In this document: positions 43,461-56,700 of the stretch, in pieces
How positions within the stretch are numbered: the first letter of the stretch is position 1
Layout: each line of letters begins with the position of its first letter
Assembly (NCBI GenBank): GCA_963971405.1
Contig: OZ020489.1
Location: 19,618,290 to 19,682,289, forward strand
Length of the DNA: 64,000 bases
Direction: 5' to 3'
Source: Psococerastis gibbosa
Taxonomy: Eukaryota > Arthropoda > Insecta > Psocodea > Psocidae
Position numbers and translations under genes: made by a program
The notes under the pieces: generated by a model
What the model was told of the DNA's origin: nothing
What the model saw: the letters and a program-made list of their open reading frames with translations, nothing else
Database searches by the model: none

Positions 43461-44593
43461 TTTTTGGTGATTAAGGAGCTACTGTACCTGCATCTCCGCT
43501 GTAGAATTTTTGCGCAAAATTGCTTCTCCGCCGCTATATTATTCGTTACTATATGGTATACACTACAATATATACCATGACTTTGAGTCTTTGTAGAAAA
43601 AAGTTGGAGCTGAGACTATGGGTGTGTTCCAATATAGCCTGTTGCAATGATTTTGCAAGATACCCTGTAAATAATTTAATATACGGTTCAGTATGTAGAC
43701 AACGCCTTGTTAATTTTCCATTGCCTCAACGACAGAATTTATATTCGAACGGGTGCCAACGCAAAGGAACAGTGCAAAGGAGTGAGACAGAAAATACAAG
43801 TAGGCGCATAAAGAAAATTATAAGATACATGTATGCATACTGTACGCGCATAATTATAAAATGCTTTGTATTATAATTAAAATATAATATACAGTACTTA
43901 AGCATACTATACATACAAGGTGTTTCATGTGAACGGCTACAAACTTTTAGGGCGTGTTCCTCGTTCAATTTGGAGCAGAAATTATTATGTTACCGATAAC
44001 GTAATTGAGGTAGGGGCGGATTGAGGGAAAAATGTTTGGAAACGAACGAACTGAGTTCCAGAAAAAGCTCAAGAACTATTTGACCAGTAGAATCTTCGAT
44101 CTAGGCGTTGAATAGAAAGAAAGTTCATCTCTCAATGAATTAACATCGACAAACGAAGGCTAGATAATAACGTTTACACACACTACTTACGAATTACTTA
44201 CTTAATGTTAGGTTCGGCTTTTTTCCAATTGTAAGCTGCACACGGGTTGAGCCCTGCATTTACATGCCGTACATTTTCATGAAAATTGTGGTCCTAAACT
44301 CAAAGTATGTCCAGAACCCCGAAGGTTGCTTAAAGAATATACTGATTTTATTCTGTGTTTTAGTAATATTTCTGGCTCGCGGGGAATGCGCCAAAAACAT
44401 CATGTTTTAAATTTCTTCATTAAAATTCGTAAAATGGCGATCATTGCTTATAACTGGTCCTTACTATCCACGCTCTACGCAAATATTATTGTTCGCATTC
44501 ATTTCATTATGCTGGGCCAAAGCCAAGCTTCTGGATTCTGGAGAGTTTTGTCATACTGTAGTATATTTTAGTAGTAATTTTATTTTGTTTCAG
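43461..44593. other. Unannotated stretch upstream of the ELOVL coding exon
   Basis: A 5' UTR exon and promoter of the elongase could lie here or further upstream, but I cannot fix them. The last bases are a pyrimidine tract and CAG acceptor at 44591-44593. Confidence 0.35.
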
Positions 44594-44705
44594 GCCTGCT
44601 GGCTACGTTAGCTGATAAGAGAGCCCACCCGCCCTGCTGCCATCATGGCGGGCCTCGTTCGTTTAGCAATAAACCGCTATGAGAACATCCTAGATGCCAT
44701 AAGTG
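44594..44705 (+). other. ELOVL exon with start codon
   Basis: Acceptor TTTGTTTCAG at 44584-44593 precedes about 51 bases of 5' UTR, then ATG at 44645. It encodes MAGLVRLAINRYENILDAIS plus one base of the next codon; donor G|GTAAGT. The acceptor implies at least one further non-coding exon upstream. Confidence 0.8.
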
Positions 44706-47700
44706 GTAAGTAAAGTGTTCTTTATAGTATAATATGGTAGTAAAATATTATTGATAAGTTTAATCAATGTATTAGGTATTATTATAGTGGTATTAGTATT
44801 TTTTTTATTATTTTTATTATTAGTAGTAGTAGTATTAGTATTAGTTATTAGCATTATATCTGTCGTCTAGGTGCAAAAGGGGACAAGTCACTTTTTAAAC
44901 AAAAATGAGGTTCTAATGTTCTCCGTTAGATGACATGCTCAAAAACAACGTGTGAAGAGACAGTTGCAAAAGGTAGTCTAATAACTTCATATCAACGCTT
45001 TGAATTTCAAGTACAGATGCAGAATGGGACAAGTAAGACTGAAGAAATGCTCCATAAGGGGACATAAGGGGACTAAGTCTTGCTTATTGCACACGTCTCA
45101 GTCTTTAGAATTAGCAAAATGGGACAATATCACTGTCTTACAAAACGTGTAGAACTAAATTTTGGCTCTCCTGTAAATTTCAATTGAAGGCACTTGCCCC
45201 CTTTTGAAAGCGGACGACAGATATATACAGTATACCCATTAACCATTTACCTGCAGTATCAATCGTAGACTCTCAAAATATTGTGGTTATTGAAATATAC
45301 TTTGTAGCAGAAGTCACGTTCCTCAGTCTGCTATTATTCTGATTAAGAGACAATCCGGGGGGAGGGGGGGATCCTTATAATTGTAAAAATCAAATATCTC
45401 ATTAAATTTCAATCGTACAGTTGTCAAAAACATCAGGACAGCAGAAGAATTTTTTTGTGCATTTTGAGATATTAACACAAATTAAATTTGATTTGTTAAA
45501 AAAAGGCTGAAGTGCTATTCCCGAGGAAAGAGTTCAAGAACTGTGGCCAATTGGTGTTAGTGAAGGCTACAAGTAATGTATCGAAATGTAGAGAAGCATT
45601 TCTTCTATTTTAGGGGATATTTTTGACGGCTCTGCGATCGAGGTCTCCTGTGAAAATGTTTTGTTGAACTAGACCGCTTGGCGGGATCCCAAACTTTGGT
45701 GGAGCCCTTTCTATTCACTTAAAGCCGGGCCCACTCTTAAATCCAAGCTTACTCTGCCACGATTTCCACTGAAATACAGGGTGGTCCAGCAAGGGCACAT
45801 CACATGTTGTAGGATTTTTCATCTATTATAAGAAGTTGACAAAAGATATATTGTGCGGAAAATGTTGACAGAAAGTAAAGTAAGTAAGAAAGTGTAGTCA
45901 ACCATTTGGCCGCCATCTTGGGATTGATGTCTTTGGGGGGGGGGCAATATATTATAAGGGAAGGAGAACCCATATGAAATCTCCCTACCGATCAAGATTT
46001 CATAAAAATATAAATCAAGTTCCATATCATTTTATCTGTTCACGGCTAAAATATAAGAAAGCTATTAAAAACGGTTTGCAGCTTATTTAGAATCCATTTT
46101 TTATTTGTTTCGTTAATTGAGCCGGACCGTTCATTGCAGGGCACCATTTAGCATTCCAACAAACAACCTTCAAATACCCCCTCTGAGGGGACATTAACTG
46201 TGGCGGTTGGTTTTTGCTGGGGCTTTTAATAAGCGTTGTTAGTTAGCCTGTCATAGTGTATAGTCATTAAGTAGAGTGCAGTTTTAAAACTCGTGTACGA
46301 GCAAGTTCTGAGCCAAGTGGTTTTCCCACTGTTATTCCATGCACTATTATTTGAGAAAATGTGTAATTGGGCAGACGTCATCTTATACGGTTTTTGGTGT
46401 GGTATACCGCTCGTATGTTCAAACTTGTAAAAATACGGTGCGTTTATTATAATGGAGGGGGGGCTATAAACCATGACCTGTGACCTGCCACGTTGAAACT
46501 TATAAAACAAAGTGACATCATGGTCTTCAACAACATCCTTGTGACTGTATTAACTGAAAATTAAGCTCCGCTTAGGTTCTGTTCCCATAGCTAATATGAA
46601 TGCAATGTCGAGTGCTTATACACACAATGGACTTACTGTCCCTGTATGTATTATTTTCTGACCAGGACCTTATCAGCTTACTTCATAAAAATATAGCAAT
46701 ATATAAAATATAAGCAATATTAAAACAGGAAAGTTAGTTTCTATTGAAAAATTTCATTTGGCTTACATCAAGGAGTTCATAATTATTTTTATTTATCTTT
46801 GCTGTAGTCCGGGTTTCGTTCCTGTATTGTAGCCCCTCAAACTTTTACCTAGGGTAGTAAGTGTTTGCAGTTTCCAAAAAGTCTTAATTCGGTTGTACCC
46901 TACATGGTTATTGAGACCATTAATGTGAACATTGTGCGCAGATAACTCTAGCTTGTTCGTACTTGTGCGAGTCTGTACACATCATGCGATCGGTGACCTG
47001 TCGTAACTCAACACAGGTATTACCTACAGAGGCGACTGGAGAGGTTATTCGAATACATTCATTAAATTGTTTGTATGCGAATAGTCTTTTTTTTTAACTC
47101 ACTTGGCACGTTGCCGCATGTCAAGTTTCAGCAAGAAGCTCAGTGTTACCACAAACTATGGCCAATGGCTCCCTAATTTTATACAGTTGCTTCTGAATTT
47201 TGAAATTTTTGAATGATACCAACCATACAATTTCGCGGTTTTCAGAGTTCTCCGGGCGCACCCTCGATAACATGGTAACTATAACGAATATCCTGTGGCG
47301 AGTATGCTCATCTATGCAGTCAAACTGTACCTTCAGACCGGTCTGGCATTCGTTGCACGTGCCCTAGCCACCTGATGTGGGCTCTCCTGATTTAGGCTAC
47401 TATCGTAGGTTCTTGGTATATCGCGTAGAGCTCATAATTACGGATACGCCACTCTTTCTGTGAATGGGCTCGCCTACATCCCCCAAATACAAAATTAAGC
47501 TATATCACATTTCACGTAGCGCAACGTTGTCAGTGATTGCTACCGTTCAGTCTTAGGCGGAGTTTCCACATACAATGGTAAATATGGTTTTGACGTGGTA
47601 GCAGACATTTTTAGTATGCTAAAACGTCAATTTCATATTTCTCATTGACCATTGACGTATGTGGAAACCCCGCCTTAGAGGCAGATTTAGCGGCAAGTAG

Positions 47701-50700
47701 CAATTTAGAAAATAAGTTGCCTAGTTAATGTCATTTCCTGGGGGCAATTAATTCTTATGATTAGGTTAGTTATAAATATTAATGTGATTAAAAAGGTATA
47801 TGCGAATTCATTGGGTTTTCTATCATATCATTAATGACTCGCAGCTATATTGTATTATATGACGTCAATGCTGGTCATGGAAAAGACATCGATGCCGATG
47901 ACATTGACGCTATAATTTTCAGTTTTATAGTTTCAGTTCAAGATTGTATATTTTTTTAACTTATTATGCTGTTTTTATTGCATTTTCAACTAGTAGGCTA
48001 GTATTTCATAAACCTTTTTTTTTCTTTTTTTCTTTTTTAAATTATATTTTTACACATTATTGTTTGTCAGTGACGAGCTCTACGCGATATACCGAGAACA
48101 AACGATAGTAGACGAAATCAAGAGAGCCCGCATCAGGTGGCTAGTGCATGTGGGACGAATGCCAGAAAATAGGGCTACAAGCAGAGACGCCGAGTTTTAA
48201 AAATTCTGGGGGGGGGGCAAGAATACGGTACTCTGGAAAGTATTAGGAAAATGCATTGGTAAATGGTTACTTAAAATAACTATAATGCAGAAAACATTGA
48301 CTGACGTACACTCGCTCTTTCTATAAAATTATTTACTAAAGCCTTTATATCAAAAATCATTCGAAATTTGGCTATACGAACAATATTGGCGCGGAAAAGT
48401 TTCTAAAAGTTGGTGCGGTGCAAATGCCAAATTATGTGATTTATTTTTATCTTGATGTTTGAATATTAAGGGAGACAAACAAATAAACTGCACTTAGGGT
48501 TCTTTGCTTCTGGGGGGGGGGGGGGCGCTGCCCCCCAGAAACTAGTCTGTGGGGGCAAGATGGACCGTGCCCCAAGTCGGCGTCCCTGGCTACAAGAGCA
48601 GCCTTACAGAAGGTGCCCCAAGGGAGAATCGAGTCGGACGACCACGGATGCGATGGCTGGACGACGTCGAGGTTGATCTGGTGACCCTTGGCGTCGATGA
48701 CTGGCGAAAGAGAGCGCAGGACCGTGCAGGCCAAGGCCCTTCACGGGCCGTAGCGCCAATGAGTAATGTAGTAATTGTTATATTGTTTTTCCACAGGAAC
48801 TAACTATTGTTATTATTTTGTTTTCAGACCCGCGCGTTAGCGAATGGCCACTCATGGACAGTCCTATTCCCACCCTGATCATGGTGGTCTCCTATTTGTA
48901 CACAGTAATCATCCTAGGCCCAAGAATAATGGCCAATAGGAAACCTTTCCAGCTCAATTCAGTCCTCGTGTACTACAACGCGTTTCAAGTAGCTTATAGT
49001 TTTGTTATGTTTTGGGAGGTAAGTTGCATTATTGCTTTCCTATTTATTGGTACGTTCCTACGTAGGAAATCTTTGTGATGGTCAAAATTTTCGATTTCGG
49101 GATTTCAGTGGATTTACAAGTTTTGAGGTCCCACAGGAACCCAAAAAAGTGTTTTTTTACGAAATATCTGTTTGTCGGTCTGTCTGTGTGTTCGTCAATT
49201 TGCGGGCAAACTGCTCAGTGGGTTTTAATGAGATTTGGCACGTAGGTTTATTAAAAAAAAAATTAATTAGGTCTAATTCAATTTTGGTGGTTTTACCCCT
49301 CAAAAAACTCCCAAAAAACGGCTCCAACGATTTTCTTTAAATTCACATATATTGTAGTCGTTATTGATGTAAACAAAATACATTAGGTCGCTTGCCCCTT
49401 GACAGTTTCCTTTGGGGGCAAAAAAATAAAATATACTCAACTTCCATGAAAAATGACTAAAAAAATAATTATTCTGTTGAACGCTCCTATTGATGCTTTC
49501 TTACTTCAGGTATGTTTAGATTATAAATAGAGCAACAAAACGAAACAGGTTGCTTTCCCAAACAAAGTGTTAGATTTTGAATAAAAACTTAATTTTTGAA
49601 AAAATTACTGATAATTTATGCCCCAATATACATTGCATACCCTGACATTATTACTGTGTTGTAAAATATTAGTATGCCCATTCTACACTAAGTAATCATC
49701 CCATCGATCAATTCTGTGCTTTGCTATAGGGAAAGTCAGACAACGAAAATTTAACCGTAGGACAGTGGTTTACCATGGAACTATCCTACTCATATTATCT
49801 ATCTCTGGACCTATAACAATTCATAAATAGGAAAGCTTGGGACCCAGCGGTTAAGACGACGCCCCGGTTAGGTGGGTTCGAATCCCGCCAAGCCCAGTTT
49901 TTTCCATATCCTCTAATTTCGGTTAGGAAAGCATGTACGGGTTCACTCGTACCGGTTCTTTTATTTATCATCAGGAGTCAATGGGATAATTTTATTGGAA
50001 GAAATTCTTCTCTACATTTAGATACATAACATGGGGACGTCACTAACACTGGTTGGCAACAACTTTCAAATTCCTTCCAGTCCGGACACGTTACCAATTA
50101 CTTTTTTTACAAATCAATTATGATTATTGCTATATTGGTTAGGTGTTAGTGTATCAAAAGATAGTGAAATATTTCTTCTAATACGTATATGACATGTTTT
50201 TAGCTCTAGAATGAATATTTCTTGTCAAATTCGACTTTGTACAAAAAAATGAAGAGCGTGGGTTTCCAGGGGTGTCCGATTTTGGCATTTTTGAATGCAT
50301 TACAATTTATATTTTAGGTTAGAATTTACCTTGATAAAAAAACAACGAATATTGGGGGTGCCCAATTTGCTCGTAAATTCTCCTAATGCCACTGGCATTC
50401 TTACTCTATCTTTTTGACGCGTCATCACTTGCCAATTAAAAAAAACAGAGCGGTTTCAAGAGGCTGGCAATTGAATAATTCATGAGATCTTCACGCTCAA
50501 CAACTCTTCACTCAACAATCACTTGTGCATGTTTCTATCAACACTATTAAGAATAAGCTATGACCACAATAGGCTACTTTGTCAGTTTCATTTGCAAGCT
50601 TCTGTAGGCTGCTGCCGTCATATACGGTAGCGCATTTCCTGACCAGCAGCCTGCAGCCTGATCGAGGCGATTTTAATACCGGGGTTAAATAAATACCCTA

Positions 50701-53700
50701 GGATTATTACTGTAAACAAACAAATTTTGAATAGCACTTTCCATTATAAAATTATCTTGTTTACATTTTTATTACCAGGGGATTAAATAAATACCCTAGG
50801 ATTATAACTGTAAACAAACAAATTTTGAATAGCACTTTCCATTATAAAATTATCTTGTTTACATTTTTATTACCAGGGGATTAAATAAATACCGGTATTA
50901 TAATCGCCATGATCAGGCTGCTGGTATTCTTTATTTGTTCCATTTGAATAAGTTGAAAGGTTCGAATTTTTGTATATTTTCGACATTATGGCCAGCTAGT
51001 TTGGAGGTGCCTTAACATGTTCACTTGGCTTATAATCTTCTGGGACTTATATAGACTTTTATCTTTACTTTGCTGAGCTTATATAATATGATATGAATAC
51101 TTATCATATTATTATTTTGTTTTTAAAGGAAATCATGAAAATTTCTGGTGAGCTAAGAATTTAAACCCACCATCTTATATTTGTCTTTAAGTGCAATGGA
51201 CGTATTATATAAAGGTTTCGAACTGTTCGAATGTTGCCAATTTTTCCTCATTTTAAATTTTGTATATTCCTAGATTAGGCCTATATTGTATTTCCCGTGG
51301 ATCCGTGGAGGTTTATCTTCTATAAGAAGAATTGAGCACCATACAGTACTTAGAGTCCTAGACCATTTGTAGCAACTTTTTCAAAATCTTACCAATATAT
51401 AACAGCAAAATTATTATTAACTAACTAGATGTTTGTCCTGAGTCTTTGCCAGTAAATATATTCTCAAAATGCATTCAGGATTGGCTGATGCGACGGGAAG
51501 AGGTGGAATTTGAAATAGTGCTGGATTAGACTATTCGTTATGTCGCATTAAGTTTAGTTGTAATAAATTTACTTTTATTTTACTTTATTTTAGGGAAAAT
51601 TGTTATACAATATACAATATTTGTTGTTTAATTATGCTTCACGTTTACTTACTTCCTTCCAAGGCTTCGTAGTCTCGTAGATTGTCTTCGGAATGGCAAT
51701 TTCCCCGAATAAATGAAATAATACAGTGGTGCATTCTTTCAATAAATAGCCTATCTACTTTATAGTACTAGTTGCTGTGCTGTATGCAGTTGCATTTCTG
51801 TCCCAAACGGCAGGAAGTAATTAATTAATATAATTTCTCGGAAAACGGTAATCATTTCATATCATATTCATTTCATGTGACATTCTTCTGATTCATAAGC
51901 AATTTTATAGTTCTCACACTGAAGTGGAAGCAGCTTGAAATTAATTATTGGGCTTGGGCAGCCATATACAGGTAGCAAGGCTACTATATGCGTGTAACTG
52001 CCGTTGTCGTTTATCATAATTATACACAGTGGTGGATTTACCAGTAGGCAACTGAGGCAAATGCCTATATCCGCGCGCGCGTAGGACTAATTTTTTTTGT
52101 GTGCATATTAACTCATGTTAAAAAAAATTAAAATAATGATGTATAACATTTTAGTTAAGGGTAAGAAGTACCGTAGGTTATTTTGATTATAAACACTAAA
52201 AAAAATAGTGGTTTTATTAGTGAACACCCCCCCCCCCCCACTATACACACAATAATTATTAATGTCCGCGACAAGGGCAGTGCCTATATCCGCGCAAAAG
52301 CCAAATCCGTCCCTGATTATACATAGTACCCCTTTTAGATAGTACCTGCTATTGTGGAACTGGATTATTTTAAATATGACGTATTATCTTACCATCGTTA
52401 AGATGACGGGGGGGGGGGGTTATTTCTCCTTACATTGTCTACGCGATTATTTAAAAAAAACCTACTTTCGTAGCGAGTACCACCTATGCTCAGTCTTCTT
52501 AACGTTAGTAAGCCATTTCTGACGTCATATCCCATGTACCCAGGTTCCACAATATCCATAGAGTCATAGACATAGAAGAAAAATAAATATTTTCGCACTT
52601 TTTTTATTAATTTAATTAGCACATTCTTTATTAGCTGACTTTTTCGCCAGCAGACATCTCTTGGATTTTTATATCGTCGTTTGCGTCGGACTGTGTTGTT
52701 TGTTTTAGAAATGCAAAAAATCTGAGCTCCGGGTTGTGACTAAGCAGGTACTAACAATTTGAGAGGCTTAACTCCGGAAGAAATATAGCTGAGTTAGACG
52801 CATATCACGGCACATCTGCTCCTAAAGGTTTTGGCGGGCTAAAAACTTACTTTGAGAATTGCTTAAAATGGCATTCTATACATTATATCTAAAATGTGAT
52901 TAAATGTTAAGAAATAGGCTATATTTTTAACGAATTTTGAAAACAATTTGTTTACCTTTTTCTAACAACTGCTCTCGTAAACTTTTTAATAGCAAACCAT
53001 ACATTACCACCACCCGCTTTTTGTACGTAAATACCTATTGTAGAGCTATAAAAAATGTTGCATCCCGTAGAATAAATACCTACTCTTCATTTTGATTTTT
53101 TGATTTTGATTATAGACGGCCCATACTCGTGTATCAAAATATATTTACGATATGTCATGAGTTATTTACTTTTGTACACCGGTAAGGTTTTACCCCCTCC
53201 GATTGTATTAAGAGATAAAATTTAGATTGGAAATATACGGTGATTAGAAGAAATTTGAATTAAAAAGACTACTTGCAGGGGTTTCCATATTAGTTTCATG
53301 TTTCATTTTCTAAACAAACTTCAATAATAAAGGCCTACCGGCAGTGGCGTAGCCAATGGGGTGGGGGGGGGGGTCAGCTGGTCTGGACCCAAATTTAGCA
53401 AAACGCAAAACAGCAAATTTTTCAGATATATATTTTTAAAAATTCACCCGGGGAGATCCCGGTCCCTCGTTTCCAGTTTTGTTAATTAATTTCTCGTTTC
53501 CGAAAAACAATTCTTATAAAAAAACATTCCCCGGGAGAGATCTCCCCCCTGTTAGCTGTAATATCCTTCATATGTAAATTATAAACGCAACTGCTTTCGA
53601 AGTGTGTAAATTCCACTATGTTGGTCCTATTATTTTTTTCGAAATCATTCCTCCGGGGGCGACCCCCGGGCCCCCTTTCTTCGGCTGTAACATCTAAACG

Positions 53701-56700
53701 TTATTAGAATACGTTACAAGACGTGACATTCAATACATCAAAATGTGTAAAATTCCACCATTTCAGGCCTGTTTTTTTTCAAAACCCTTCCCCGGGGGCG
53801 CCCCCGGACCCCCTTTTGGCCTCATGAACCCTCGGGCGCCTGGGCAAGGGAAATTACGGTAAATAAGATCATGTCCCCTAGTTAGAAGCTGCGTACGCTA
53901 ATGAGAACGGCTTTCCTCTTTTTCTACAATTTTACGAAATTAGGGGGGGGGGCAAATGAAACACCATCCCCTTTGAAAACCTATCGTAAGTGGGCAAACT
54001 TTATGCATTGATGTTGCAAACTGGACTACTCCCCCCCCCCCCAAAAAAAAACATTTTTTGGCTACGCCGCTGCCTACCGTTAGTCAAAATGCAAAATTGT
54101 GGCTATGGAATCTTGAGAATACGGATTAAATAAGGACTTTTTTTGTTCTATTACTAAGCCAACCTAGCGGAGTTAGGGCTATAAAGCCGTCTCTTACACT
54201 GAACTAGGACAGCCCGGGACCGCCTGCTTTACATGCCCTCCGAAGCATGGCCAGAAAATGTAGGAAGTGTAGGACTCGAACCAACAACCTTTCGAGTGAA
54301 AGTCAGAGTCCGTACCACTACTCTACATGTCCTGACTGATTGTGAAACATTATCCTTGAAATAGGTCCAGTAAGCCTTGATGATACCCCATAAAGTTTTG
54401 ACATGTGACCTTCCCCTTTGCTAGTGTGCATCATCTTGTCCATTGAAGACTAAGTAGGCTATAGCGTATCAACTCGAGTAACCGTGACCATGTTGTATTG
54501 GTTGTGTAATTTTTCATCATTTTGTTGTATAGGCTACCTAGTCACATGCAAATAAAATATTTTCTGTCAGAAACTCACATGCAAATTATAGCCATAGTGA
54601 ATAATAAGTCAGTAGTACATAGGGAAGGATTAAATAAAATTTCTTCCTTAGTATCTGTGATATATCCACAGTTTTAAAATGATAGACAAATTAATTGCCA
54701 GCCTTCTGGGAAATATTAGTTGAGGTATAAATAAATAATGACATTTTGTTCTATTACTAAGCCTACCTAGTGGAGTTAGGGCTATAAAGCCCTCTCTTAC
54801 ACTCAACTAGGCAGACTCGGGACCGCCTACTTTACATGCCCTCTGAAGCATAACCAGAAAATGCAACAGGTCTGGGACACCAACCAAAAACCTTGCGGGT
54901 GAAAGTCCGTGCCACTACTCAACATGTACGCAGTGTACGTACTATTGCCCCTGGAGTTCCCAGCACTATATTTAATAACATGTGTGTCTAAAGTACAGTA
55001 CAGTATATCACTGTTTCCGCCCAAGGCCAAGAGAGCATGGGAAGTTGTTCAAGCTTTAGCCTTATGTGCTTTAAGGGTAATCCATCACGAATAAGCCGGC
55101 TTGCATTAATTTTCTTTAAAATGATATCGTTAGGTGTTTTGTTTCTGAATTTGATTAATACAATGAAGCCTGTCAGCTTGCTAATTGCCGCTTGTAGCCG
55201 GTGTGGGTTGACATCGAGAAGTTACAATAATACGGAAACAATACTTATAATAGCCGAAAATATTAATGAGGTCCAGGGCATGATTCACTATGCCACTAAA
55301 GTAGGCATAGTACATCCATAAAAATCTCGTAAAATAATAAAAAAGAAATGATGCAGTAAACCTGAATTTTCGGTATGTCCGGTAACCTATTGTATATCGT
55401 TTTAGGCTACCTAAATAAACTGATGTAATATTGAGCTGGGCAGGTAATTTTCAGTAGTTAATTAGAATTCTTGTGTCATGACATGCCTAACATATTTTCC
55501 GGCTTTCCATTGTATTTAGATATTTCTATAACTTTGGGAGCCCAATTGTTTGCGTCAGATTTTTTAGAATTTGACGCCATTCACATTCACTACACTGACA
55601 AATGGCTAGAACGATATCCTCAGTACTTCAAAGTGTCGCCAGTTTAAAATTGCGACAATTTCGTTGTTTTGAGAGTCAATGTGGATGTCATAACTGTACA
55701 ATAACATAATTATGCTAAGCACATTGGATCATCTTTTAAAAAAATAGTGGTTGGGGTGTATTCCCTTTCTTTTCTAATTTTCTGAAATACGAACCCCAAC
55801 TCGCAGTATAGTTGAGGCCTCTTGATATCCGAGAACTTACAAGTACTTTTCCCCCTATAATAACAAAAACGTTATGTATTACAAATCATTGGTTCGAATG
55901 CATGAACAATTTTTTTTTTCAATTTTCTGAGAGTGAGACCCAAGTAGTAGTAGTAGTAGTAGAGTGAGACCGAAACTCAGAGAAGTTGTGACTTAATATT
56001 TATTGTATGCTTTGTTTTTTTTGCAGCACCTGATGAGCGGGTGGCTGTTCCAGTATAGTTATAAGTGTCAGCCTGTAGATTACTCATCTAATTCTTCTGC
56101 TGTCAGAGTAAGTCAACTACAAGTTATATATTATATATTATTAATAATTATTAGGTTTGCTACGATGGCGGATCCTGGGCTTGTTTAGGGAGAAAGCCGG
56201 AAGCCTAAATCAAGAGAGATAGTGGATATTTCCAGAAACTGTTGAAATAGCCAGACTGATTATCAATTTATTACAGTATTATATGGTACCTATAGCTTAT
56301 AATACAGTCATACAATTGACGACAGTTAACAAAGCAACTTCCTCTAGGCATTATATATCCAGAAAAGGTAATGGGGAAAATTATACGATGCCAGATTCTT
56401 TTCAGATTTTTCTGCTACCATGTTCCGGCAGCAAGACAGAGTTGGAGCGGGATGGTCTGCTACAGGTTTGCACGCTGTCCCGAAAAGACGCGGGCAGTTG
56501 ACCCCCCCTTTCCCCAATTTTTTCTGGCTTCCTCTTTCGAATTTGTTACCTGGGCTATTTATATACATTTAATACAACAATTTAATACATACAACGCGTA
56601 AGCCCCAAAGGGCGTTGCGTTATGATTTAAAAAAAAAAAAAACCTTTAATGTTCCTTTGAAGCTGACGTAGGTTTCTTCAAACCCATTGAGCAGTCTTAT

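Noticed and set aside
49837..49923. Functional tRNA gene
   Set aside because: Good T arm, but the body is too short for an anticodon arm and the stems are incomplete; flanking 9 bp duplication shows it is an insertion.
55037..55321. 94-codon frame inside the ELOVL intron as an extra exon
   Set aside because: The elongase reading order is complete without it, and it has no elongase similarity or matching phase.
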